NCBI RefSeq assembly: GCF_000006565.2
Contig: NC_031479.1
Coordinates: 2,878,289 to 2,942,288 of the forward strand
Source: Toxoplasma gondii ME49
Taxonomy: Eukaryota; Apicomplexa; Conoidasida; Eucoccidiorida; Sarcocystidae
Direction: 5' to 3'
DNA: 64,000 nucleotides
The notes under the pieces: generated by a model
What the model saw: the letters and a program-made list of their open reading frames with translations, nothing else
Databases searched by the model: none
Told to the model about the DNA's origin: nothing
Shown: in pieces, positions 45,082 through 56,119 of the stretch
How positions within the stretch are numbered: the stretch's first letter is position 1
Layout: each line of letters begins with the position of its first letter
Made by a program: the position numbers and the translations under genes

Positions 45082-47742
45082 CGCATTCTGCCGTGGGGTA
45101 TGAAACACACACACACACAAGGAAATGCTCCTTCGTTGTTTCGTTTGCCAAGGAGCGTCGTTCTTTTCCGTGAGGTCACCTCTTCCGTGGACTGGTTAGG
45201 ACATCACCGAGCGTCGGATGTCATCGACGACGTTAACGCTAGTCCACACCGGTTGTGTTCAGTCACCGCAGTCATGTCGATCTGTTCGGCTGTTGCGAGC
45301 GAGAAGGCGAGGCGCGGCGCATCCGACGCGCGCGCAGGCAGTGGCATGCAGTGTCACACGCCGCAGTGTCTGTACACTTTGTCTTTTCTAGGGAACTCGA
45401 AGAAGCACAGTTCGCTCCTTCGCGGCAGTTTCCTTCTGTCGCTGCAGAGGGACAGCTGCAGAGAGGGTGAATCGCGCCGCGAGGTGTCAGGACAACGGAC
45501 ATGGCCATGTGGAGAGGCGAGGGTCTGCCTTTCTACCTGTTCGACGAAATGTCGGAGTCTCCGATTTTTTGTTTTCCAAGGGCGTCGAAGACAGCAGACG
45601 CACTGGAGAAGTCCTACAGAGCACTGTGACAAAAACAGAAAGTTCGTCGTTTCCGTCTTTTTGGCGAGATGCCGATGAGCTATAGCTACGCGTTAGAGTT
45701 GGGCGTCGAGCGCCTCTCCTGGGAGGACAGGAACGAATTCGTTGTCTCGCTCAACCAGATCGACGGAGAGAGTCTGTCGGCTTTTGTGGCATTTTCTGTT
45801 CTTTGACGTTCCGCGCTCTTGGCTTTTGCCGGCTAGTTCTTCCCTGATTGATCGCAGCTTCGAAAGTCGGGGACTTGGCATCTCTGCGAGTCGAACATGC
45901 CGCCTGCCTTTTCGGAAACGAACGCTTTCCAGAAGAAAATTCGCGAAAAATTCTCAAAACATGCACGCTCTCAGAGTGTTTTTCTCGTGCAGTACCAGAT
46001 CGGCCTTGATTCTAGCAAAGAATGCTCGGCTCTAGGTGGTGGAGTGCTCAGAGATGTTCGTTTGCTCGATAGAGAGAGATAGAGAAATCTGAATTCGCGG
46101 AGTTTGTCAAATTTTAGAAAAAGTATGGCGAAGCAAAACTGTCGTTCGTCTCGCACTGTGACTGGCCGTGTATTCGATCTGTCGTGTATACTCCCCTTAT
46201 GTTAGTGCTTCATTCAATTTGGAAATTGGCAGTTCGCTTGGCCGAGAACGACGCGTGCTCCGCGCGATCTCTTTGCCACTAGGAAACAGAGTGGATATTG
46301 AACTTCTGCGAATGAAAAACATAAACGTATGCTGAAAATCCTTTTAAATTTCTCAAGAGGCTTGCTGTTCGCCGTCGCCCTTAATAACGGCCTCTCTGAT
46401 TAAGGGAGAAAGGCGAAACTCTCCAGATCGTCACTTTCCGTTTCTCACAAATCCTGTTTTGCTTCGTGACACGCGAACGCCACCGCTCCGCCGCAAAGAG
46501 GAAAACTTCGCGTTCGTTTTCACTCGAACAACGGCCTCTTTGTCCTTGTTCATCATTCGCTTATTTCTCTTAGTCTGCATCTCCCTAGATCGATCACGAG
46601 AGTTATACGCCAGTATGTATCTGCTCTTTTTACCTGTCTTTCTGCATCTACCTCCTACAGCAATAGATGTCTGTCTCTCTTACCTAAGATCTCTTATTTT
46701 GCATAAACTATCTCGGTAGCACTTTCTCTGCAGAGGTGTCTAACCCATAGGTGTCTGAGACTCCATAGGATATCTAGTGATTTGTATCGAGTCTGCCTAC
46801 CTAGCGCTGTCTGCGTCTCTATCCGGGTCTGAGTCTCTTTCTCTCGTTATGTCTCTTTGTGGACCTAGAGGCCTCTGCATGCACACATGTATACCACCAC
46901 GCGCCTGGGACTGGGCAGGGCGTTGGGTTTGGCAGTGAGGCCCACAACACAAGTTTCGTTTATTTCGTTTGTTTTAATGCAAACGCTCTGATTTTGAGCA
47001 AGTCTGGCGGCTCTTTGTTGCCACTGGAGAACTTGGACGGGGCAAATTAGAACCGTCGAGATCTAAACCTGGCGTCGAACAAGAGCCGACGTTCCACTCT
47101 GGAGTGCGTTTCTGTTTTCCTCTCGGAAAGTGACACCGGATTAAAATAGATGAATCCGTCGTTAGCAGAATTTAACGGCTTGACAGGTGGACTATGGAGG
47201 TGCATGCCAGGTCGGCAGGCGGCCACCCTCAAAACAGATTCAGTGAAACGTCCGCCATTATCGAAGAGAACGAAAACGCTCCCACCGCTCCCGTTACAAA
47301 CTTCCCAGGAAATTGTGCAGCTTTGAGGAAATGCAACAATGTATTTTTGTGAGAAAACTTTCAACCTCTGAATCGCGATGACACAGCCCAGATACTTCGT
47401 GCCAAGGGTAAAACGGTGCACGGACCAGCTGTCCGCCTCTGCACGCAAGAAGCTGAAAACGCAAGCCCTCCCTCTGCAGGAGAACTGGAAATTCTCGAGA
47501 CAAAGCGCAAGCGAAACACTCGTCTTCTTCAGAGAAATACCAGAAATGACTTCTTGTGCTCGAGCAGACTTCCGTGATGCCCGCGTCTTCGGCTGCTTAA
47601 GCTTCTTCACGCTGTGCTACTTCTTTTGGAAGAACGCCCTGAACACAAGAATGAAAAAGAGTACATCTATACAGAGAGGACCTATACTTTCATATGCGTA
47701 CAACTACGCGGAGACATGAAAGAAATGCTCACAGACAGATGC

Positions 47743-47872
<130 letters not shown>

Positions 47873-48116
47873 AAATGGCAGGAGAGGAAAGAGGAAAAGG
47901 GGAGACAAGGGAAGTCTGAGGTTTTTTTCATTTGGTGCTTACTGTGCCCCATCACGACCCAGATCCTGTCGTCTGCACCTGTCCCCGAATCGCCAGCGAA
48001 GTGTGTCTTCGCCTGCTTTGTTTCTCTTCTCTGCGTCTTCGTTCCTCTCCTGTCTCTGCAGCAGACAGCGCCTCCTGTGTTCCACTTGCTCGGCGCCTGC
48101 CGCAGCCTCCCACTGG

Positions 48117-48130
48117 GGTGTCGAGACACC
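48117..48130. repeat. GGTGTCGAGACACC palindrome 3' of POLD3
   Basis: Perfect 14-bp palindrome with centre CGAG, 15 bp past the POLD3-like stop codon on the minus strand, therefore in its 3' UTR. Confidence 0.85.
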
Positions 48131-48144
48131 CCGGCTGGCGCCAC

Positions 48145-51100
48145 TTACATGAGGTTTCCTTGTTTCTTCTTCGGGGCAGCTGCCCCGAAGCGGCGTTTTG
48201 CCTTGGCAGACGCGTCGCTCGCCTCGCTTCCAGAGGCTCGACTATTTGCGTTGCTTGGCCGCAGTGTACGTACAGTGACTTCCTTGTCCTTGACAACGTC
48301 TTCGTCCTGGAGAACGAGGTAGTCGCCGTCGCGATACGTTCGCGTCTCCACCGTCTGATGCACACGAAGGCGAGAAGCAGCCGGCGACGCGTTTGTTGAA
48401 CAGGAGCGACGCATGGACGAGAGGAAAGCCACCCACGCGAGGCATACACGAAGAGAAAGAAAATGCGAGAAGAAGGGATCCAGCCGTAAGATAAAAACAC
48501 AAAGAGAACGAAAAAGCGGGAAGAGGGCCCCAGCCGTAAGATAAACAGACGAAGTGAAAGAGCACGAGGGAAAGAGCAGAGACACTCGGACGACTCTCAC
48601 AAGAAAGGCGGCGACAGAACCTTTTGACAACGAACGAAGGGAAGACGAAACATCTCCACGCGACGCGCTGTTCTCTGAGTCGGCTAGAGTTGAGGTGTAT
48701 ACGACCTATCGACAACTTGAAATCGCTCAGGAAGTCACCCGAGAAAGAACGTCAGATTCGGTCGTAAACCCAAAATCCTTCTGTGTTTCCTTCGTTCGCC
48801 GAGCTTTCGTCTTGACCCAACACGGTCTTCGAACCTTTTCTTTGAGGACGATTGTCTTTTCCTCGCACTCCATTTGCTCGACGTCACGCGTCGGAGCGAC
48901 CCCCTTCTTGTTGCCTCGGCCTCGCGCTTTTTCGCTGTCTTCTTCTGCCTGCCCTTCGCACGACTGTTCCCCGCTGACTTCTCCCGCGTTCGAGCTGCCT
49001 TCTTCCTCGAGTCGCAGATTCGCGGACGCCACACTGTCGCCTTCTCTCTCCTTGTCTTCTTCCCCTTCTCCTTCGTCAAACAAGTCGCCGGCCGAGGCGC
49101 CGCCTGTCTTCTCTCCGCCCGCTTCCTCCCACTGCATGCGTGTCTCCTCTGCCTTCGACACTTGCTTGGTCTTCTTCACCGGTCGACCTGCGAGGGCTCC
49201 GTCCTCTCCTGCCTCGTCGCGGGTGTCCGATCCCTCCTCCAGAGGTCGCTTTCTTCGATGGTGCGTCGACAGACTGTCGTCCATCTCCCCCATTCCGGCC
49301 TCCTCTCTCTCTCCTGTTCCTCGCCTCTCCCCCCCGGACGTCGTTTCCACCGTTTCGCGAGGAGAGACAGTCTCCTTCAGCGTCTGGGTCGTCCCGAAGC
49401 CGAACCGCGCAAGCAGACTCTTCGTCGACTGCGTCTGCCCTCCTCTCTTGTTCTCTGCGCCTGTCGTGTTTTCTCCTTCGAACTTCTGCTCTCTTCCGAT
49501 TTTGGTCTCTCCCCTCTTTTGCTCGCTCTCTGAGGCTCGTCCGGGAGAGCTCTTCGCCGCGGGAGACGCCTGAACAAGACTCTCGCGACTCTTGGCGAGG
49601 CCAGCTGTCTTGACAGCTGCTGGCACGGCAACGTCCCGCTGGGTCTGCGGAGAACCTCGCGCAGGCAGCAGAGACGCAGCGGGGCTCGGCGCGGCGCCTG
49701 AGCAGCGGTGTACGCGCCCGACGAGACGAGGCTGGCGAATGGCAGCGAACGGCGGGATGTACAACAGAGGCTTTGTTGGGGACTCCGGCGAAGGCGCTGG
49801 CTTGGAAGCACTGAGAGAACTCGAGTTCGACGCAGCGGCCGCGGCAGACGCGAAATGCGGCAAAAGACTGCGAACTTCTTCTTGCCATTGCGCGTGCTGC
49901 GACGAAGGTGGAAGCGACCCGTCCGCCGACGCCGGTGGAAGCCGCACGACGCTGTACAGACACCACGGCTCCGCGGGACACCTCGCCGAGAAAGGCTCTG
50001 AACCGACAGAGACGGGGAAAGAAGAACGTACACGAATTGGCTCCACCTTCAGGCTCTTTGAAGACAAGACTCTCTATGCGGAGCTGCCTCAGACTTGCGC
50101 CTTCTTCATTCGTTTGAATTTGGAAAGCACGAGCAGCAGCCCTTTGCCGGGAACAGCGCAGTCGCCACACCGCATGCACGTTCGTCACTGCTCTGTCGCA
50201 AATGTGAACCTGGAAAGGTGGAGAAAGGTGGACGGCTTGGTGCCTCCCGGAAAGCCTGGATAGATGAGCCCTCGGCATGGACATGCATCAGGTCCTGTGT
50301 ATTCGTAGACATCTGGCATCCCTCATGAACAATTAAGGACACAGGGCGACTAAAAAAACGAGAAGACGAGAAACGCGTTCAGCTCTCTCCACATGCCAAC
50401 GGCGTTTTTACCTTCAGAGAAGTCGCAAAGCACCGCAGACACCGAACGCCCCGCCTCCGCGGCACAGTCGCCGAGAGCAGCGGCGAATTTCAGCAGAAGT
50501 CGGACGCGTTGCTCCGACGCAGCTTTCCGCTGCTTCAGCTTGTCGTAGATGTACAGCCGAAGAAGCCTGACAGACAGAGGTGACAGAGGCGAGTCAGCTC
50601 AGCACTCTGGTACGAAGAGACGGCAGGTCGCGTTCGTTCTTGGAAAGCGAGTTTCGACCATCACTACCGACTCGCACACACAGACGCGACCGTATCCTCC
50701 GTACGCAGCAAATGCGCTTTTCTCTTTACTCTGGCAGGTACAGCAAGTGTAGGCCTGGCGAGAAGAGTCAGGACGGACATCAAGTCTTTCACAGCAGGAC
50801 GCATGCGACACTGCGGCACAGTGGCATACGCCGAACCTCGAAGCCGACCAGGTCGCACCTCAGTCAAAGGACCTATTTGGTCAGCGCCTCACCCACGCAG
50901 GGAGAAATTCCCTCTATCACGGAGTTTATACGTGTTGTCTGCCGGCTTGAAATGCGCATGCAGCTGCGGGATTCGATGCATTCACCCACAGCGCTCGTGT
51001 GCACTGGTCTAGGTCACTCCGAAAACGCAGGAAACCGAAGAATCCGGCGGCCCGCTGGACTTCGACATTCCTGTTTCTGCGTTCCCCGTCCTCTTCCCCT

Positions 51101-51823
51101 TCCCTCTCTCACTTGGAAGCCAGAGCGGCGCCGATGTTGAACTCGAGACTCAGCCTCGGCGCTGTGAGCTGTAGGCAGCAGAGCAGAAGCAGGGAGACAA
51201 AGTTCCAGTTCCCGCGGTAGAGACAGTTAACGGATGGCCGAAGGAGCTCTTTGTTTTTCACTCGGTCTTTCGACCTCACTCTCGGGGGCGAAACTCGAGC
51301 GCCTCTTCCAGCGGAAGCTCCGCGCTGTCGCTAGGCAGAGAACACTGATCTTCGACGTCGTCTGGGTTCGAAGATTCCGGTCGGCATCTTGTTGAAAATT
51401 CAGAAATATGTCATATGCTAAGTCTGGAGCTCCACAGTTGAATGCGTTGTTGTCTTCGTACTTCCATGGAAAGTTCGAGGGTATTCAGCGAAGGATCGCG
51501 CCAAAAAGTGCAAACCTGCATGTTCCGTCTCTGTTTCGGAGGTCGTCTCCACCTTGACTGCGTAGGTTGAGGTGGAGAGTCGTGTACGTACAGCTCCTTG
51601 GAGCTCCTACTCAATACGACGGGAATGAACGCACTTCTCAGAGAAAAGAAATGTTTTGCCCGGGAGGTTTCGGATAAGCGCCCCAGTTGAGTTGTGCTAT
51701 GCTCGCTGCATTTGCCATTTTCTCTGCAGACTCGCGCAGGCAGCGAACTCGACGTACCTCTGCGCCGTAGTCGAGGAGCATGGTATCCATGACACCGAAG
51801 AAGTCGTTGAGATCCGCTCCCAT
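48145..51823 (-). CDS. DNA polymerase delta third subunit, POLD3/Cdc27-like
   Basis: Exons 51758-51823, 51113-51168, 50412-50566, 48835-49997 and 48145-48354 are phase-consistent (549 aa); ATG at 51823 in an ACCATGG context. The N-terminal winged-helix region parallels human POLD3: [28 protein letters not shown] against LSYTLGVHVNQAKQMLYDYVERKRK (compared in parts), then [13 protein letters not shown], and CLYSVVRL against the HVYSIQKA strand. A long Ser/Glu linker follows. The last two exons splice KTIVLKEK to [18 protein letters not shown], matching the conserved VLKSKTYLDGEGCIVTE block of POLD3. POLD3 bridges the polymerase delta B-subunit and PCNA in lagging-strand synthesis. The usual C-terminal PCNA box (QxxIxxFF) is absent; the protein ends KKKQGNLM. 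An internal KSLLARFGF (about 285-293) may stand in. Confidence 0.68.
48441..48560. repeat. Two to three imperfect direct repeats of about 55 bp
   Basis: CCAGCCGTAAGATAAA followed by CACAAAGAGAACGAAAA-type sequence occurs twice (around 48480 and 48530), with a degenerate third copy before it. Located in the last POLD3 intron. Confidence 0.65.
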
Positions 51824-54800
51824 GGTGGCTAGGTTCTGCGGAATTCCAAAGAGCAACATTCATAAGAGAAGCAACTCGTGGCACGATGTAATCTAAAAAT
51901 TGAGGGGAAAGCTCGCGCTCGGGGGCGGCCGCTGCTCGAAGCCGCGCCGTACATTCACCTGAAGACTTTCAGAGTGCACGCCGTCTGTGGACTACGTAAA
52001 AACGGGCGAAAACTTCCTCGAACAGACCAACAGCTTCCGCGGTTAGGAAACGCTTGTCTCAGGACACGATTTTCAGCAAGAGACGGAGTTCGGCGACCGG
52101 CAAAAACATCAAAGCGTGGTTTCCACCCTTTGCGACCCGCGAGTGTCTTGTCGCACACATGCGTTGGGTGGAAAACAGACTCTGTGAGACTGTAGAGAAA
52201 AAAACGCGCCCATCTCCCAGGGATGAAATGGGCATCGCGTGGAAGAGGTCACCGACAACAGGCAATAATTAAGGGTGGGACCATGGTGTGCAATGCGAAA
52301 CTGTCGAATGACGGTTTTCCGACAAAAACGGCAGGTGGAGCAAGGGAATTCCGCAGTTGCAGGGATACTGACATGTCACTCAACAATACTCGAGCAGTTC
52401 TCGAATCTGAAACAACCTTGGGCCTTCGCTCAGAAAAGCATTGTTCAGGCAATTTCCGGACACAAGAAAGAGGCTGAAAGCCACCACAGTCGTTCCACAC
52501 ATGGCTGCTAGCTACTCGAGTGTGCATGCATGCACCGCAGACGTCTCGGACTGGGTACGACCATATCTCGCAGCCTGCATGTACACACCGGGACTTCGAT
52601 AAATTACATTCTTATAAGATTTGTTTGAGTCACCCGGAAGCAAAAGATGTCCTGCTCATCCAACTCTGTGTTTTTGGGGTCGCTCTAAACCCTTCCGTCA
52701 GAGGACATCCAGTGAATTGCGGCAGCAACTAAATCTAACTTTTTCGAAGGCGTTGAGGCTTCAAGTCAGACTTGCCACGACGCGTGTATGTCGGCTGCGA
52801 TAGAAGACTTTGATATCCCGCCTGTCACCTAAGACATACCCTTTTTTCTGGTCTTCTGCATGCACATACACTGGATAAACGCAGGCCGGGATCCTGTACC
52901 TGGAACGTGAGGTTCACAGAAACCGATCTGAAGCTTCATGTGGAAGTAACGGTCGTTGTTTAGACAAGTAGCACTTCATAGAAACCTCTTCGGTATTAAA
53001 ATAAAGGCATGGGCGACGGCTGCATGCCGAACAGTTTTCAGCACCCGAAACCTCGGACCAAACCACGCACACTTGACACCACTGCACATTTGCCACTCAA
53101 TTGCGCCCCGACTCGCGGTTCGTCCTCGTATTTTTTGCGTCTTTTTCTGTTACCTCTCCCTGTCTTGCTACTCATACCCAGCGGAAAAAATGGCTACACA
53201 ACACTGACGTGCGAAAAGGAATCGTACCGGCGACGGAGGATGCCCACGTCGTGACTGTGCAAGCATACAGCCAGGCTTCAGGAGGGGGTGTCTGAGTCAT
53301 CTCCTGATCCATTACCACGAAGAGACCAGCACTTCCTTTGTTTTAATTTTAGTCCTTCGAGATCGAGACCACTACTCCCCTTCGCAGTACACACTCTCAG
53401 AAAGGTACTTTATATAAACCTAGGAAGTGCTTCTAATGTTCCGCTGGAAAGTTAGTTGCGAAAATCACGGAAACTGCACGAGAAGTTGTGTTTCAAAATG
53501 CCTCTTTGTCCAGTAAACATCCACAGCTGCCGCCGCATCATACGGTGGAATATTTCCTCTAACTCTCTTTACAGAACCCTGCTTCGCTTGCGCCTCTGCT
53601 TCTTGCACCGAAAAACCCCCTGGATCATAGAGGTCTGATTCGTCCTCAAAATCTGTTTTTCGCAACAAGAAAGACTCCTACAAAATGATCTAGGTTGGAA
53701 AAGGTAGGTGTAAAATCAATGGTACGTTTACTTCCAGAATGGAGACCGTTTTTGTGGCAAAACCGAAACACCGTGGAAAGGAATCATGGCACGACGTGGA
53801 CGAGGACTGGTGAGCTTGTATCGGAAAGAAGAGAATCGAAGACGGTCTGTTTATGGCCTAGCGCGTGTGCACCATAAAGGTAACACTTGAGTTCCTTCGT
53901 AGAGTCAGACTAAAGGAGAAGAAGGTATCATCACACTCTCAGTACTCTCATTGATGAGAAGCGTAAAAGCTACAACGGTCTCGATTCTTCAAGCAACTGA
54001 ATACAGATGGGCTGTGACTGATACGCACGACATGGATAAGATGGCTCCATGTCACCGTGACAAGAGTGGATCTCCGATTACCTTGATTTTTTCCACGAGT
54101 TCATCACTACTCCGCTGTGCGAACAAGCCGTGGAATGTTGAATTACAAGGCTGTTAGTGGACTTCAGCGGGTTCAGTGGGGTAGCAGGGTACACGGCAGT
54201 CAGAATCTACTCTGTTGCCTCTTCAAGGAAGCAAGCAGTTGACGGCGTGGGACAACTCATTGCGCACGATCGCAGACAAGACGTAACTTCCAGGAAGAGG
54301 GAATTTCCTTATTTTGAAAACACAAACTCTCTGCGTTTGAGGTAGTCTGGACTAAGTGACAGCATTCGAGCAAATAGTGACGGCGGTGAAAAGTGGGGAA
54401 ACATATAAAGGCTGCAAGGTATTCCGATTACCGCTCGCTTTCACAGAGGACTCAGGAGACTGATGCGTCTTTTTGTTCCACTGTTTGCAAGGAAATTGAC
54501 AAACTGTTTTCCATCCTGTGTGCTTAGTCAGCGGTTTTCCGACGCTCATATTCCCGGGTCCAGGCGCTGACGCTCCCAAAGTTTATCTCACGATTCACTC
54601 GATTGTGACCAGTCCAATAGTTACGTATTGGATCGTAGCGAGGCGTTTCTAGCCCATGCAAATCTCTTCTATGAAGGACAAAGCACTTGTCGCCACACAC
54701 TTCCAAGATGCTGTGTCTCGGGCGTTTCGTTATGCATCCACACGGATTGTATGGCCGTCGCAGCCTCGAGCGTTCGCAGACCTACGGTTCCGTTGAGCTT

Positions 54801-56119
54801 CTTCAAATGCGTGGGTGTCCCTCGATAGTCAACGACGACACTTCTTACTTTCACAGTCGTCACCCCACTGCACAGCTGGCACGCTTGCGAGTTTCCTCCT
54901 TTCTCTTAGATTGAAACGAGTCAAGAAAGTGCACGATCTACAAACGAATTCCCCAGAACTCGAGTCTGCGTTTCCCGATTCCCCACTACAGTCGGACTTT
55001 CTGACGCTCTTCTAGGAGGTTTTCGCCACACATTACCGCCCCGCCTTTTCCGCTCGCAGGCACACATTTCCTGTTTTGGATCAAGTGCTTTCTACACCGC
55101 ACAAACCAGAAGCCGTCTCTTGTAAGAAGATTAATCCAATTAAATATGATAGCTGTGATGTAAAGAAGCATAGGAAATGCTGCACACCTTAATTGGGCGG
55201 TAGGAAACTCCACTAAGACGATGCGGATTAGTGCCACGAGCCGGTCGGCCGGTATTGAGTTTCTGCCATGAGAGACAGACGACCAAGTCCTTTGCGAGTG
55301 CTGGACACCATCGCACCCCTGGACTGCTAAATACAGCTATGAATTCTGAAAACCACGACGCTACGACATTTAGGTTGTTGCTCATCAGTTACGTTTTTTG
55401 CCTTCCTAAGATGCCGCCAGTGCCGTTTCGGAAGAGAATGTTGGATCGTGCAACATCGCAACCATGCCGGTGGTTCTTCTCTATCTAGATGTTGGCTGCT
55501 AGCAAATGCCCAAGATGTCCCTGAAGTAATCAGGAAGCTCGCGTCTAACAAATTCAACTGAGTGTCAATTTAGATGCGCTCAGACGCACATTAATCCTTG
55601 CACTCTTGGCCGCAAGCCGATTTCCAACACAGATTCCCGTCGCTGCATTTCTTCTTTGCGACCAGAGTGGCGTAGACAGAAGCGAACAGTGTCCGTGAGG
55701 ATGGTAACAGAAGCCGCGTGATCTGTAGGGGATAACCGCACTTTATCCCGAACTTGTGAAAGGTCAGTAGATCTTGGCTAGGGCCGTGCTCGCCACAAAC
55801 GCTCGTTGCATGCAACTGAATACGCTGCCTTCTTCCGGGACTTGTCCGGCGTCGACTCAAGAATTGAAAATTTCTTTTTCTCACCTATCCTTCTCCTTGG
55901 TGTGTCTGCCTGCCTATAGGCGTCATGTTTTTGCTGAATGCGAGTCACAAAGGCACGTTTTTAGGAAAGAGTTCCCTCAAAAGTCTCATGTGCATGCGCA
56001 AACCGCCGTCGATTGAGTAGCTGTCGCGGCAGCCAGGTGTCGTGGCAGCTTTACCAGCTGCTTTTTTTCGCCCGCGTTTCTTCCCCATTAATTTTCCTCT
56101 CAACTCCAGAAACGTCCTC
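51824..56119. other. Second gene-poor block
   Basis: About 4.3 kb upstream of both POLD3 (-) and the XRCC4-like gene (+), with only short ORFs. No palindrome elements until about 56033, few pyrimidine tracts, and composition like 24.6-32 kb. TGCATGCATGCA occurs near 52522 and TTGCATGCAA near 55807. Both promoters must lie near the edges. A clean acceptor (ttcctctcaactccag) just before 56111 suggests a 5' UTR intron for the XRCC4-like gene. Confidence 0.45.

Noticed and set aside
47047..47610. 187-codon minus-strand ORF in intergenic DNA
   Set aside because: No recognisable motif, low gene context, lies between two convergent 3' ends; length is within chance for this composition.
49076..50284. 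402-codon minus-strand ORF overlapping POLD3
   Set aside because: Arg-rich shadow in an alternative frame of the POLD3 exon; the POLD3 frame has family similarity and phase-matched splice sites.
51273..51383. Apparent exon ending in a gtgagg donor within the first POLD3 intron
   Set aside because: Including it breaks phase and disrupts the winged-helix similarity; skipping it joins exons 1 and 2 in phase 0.
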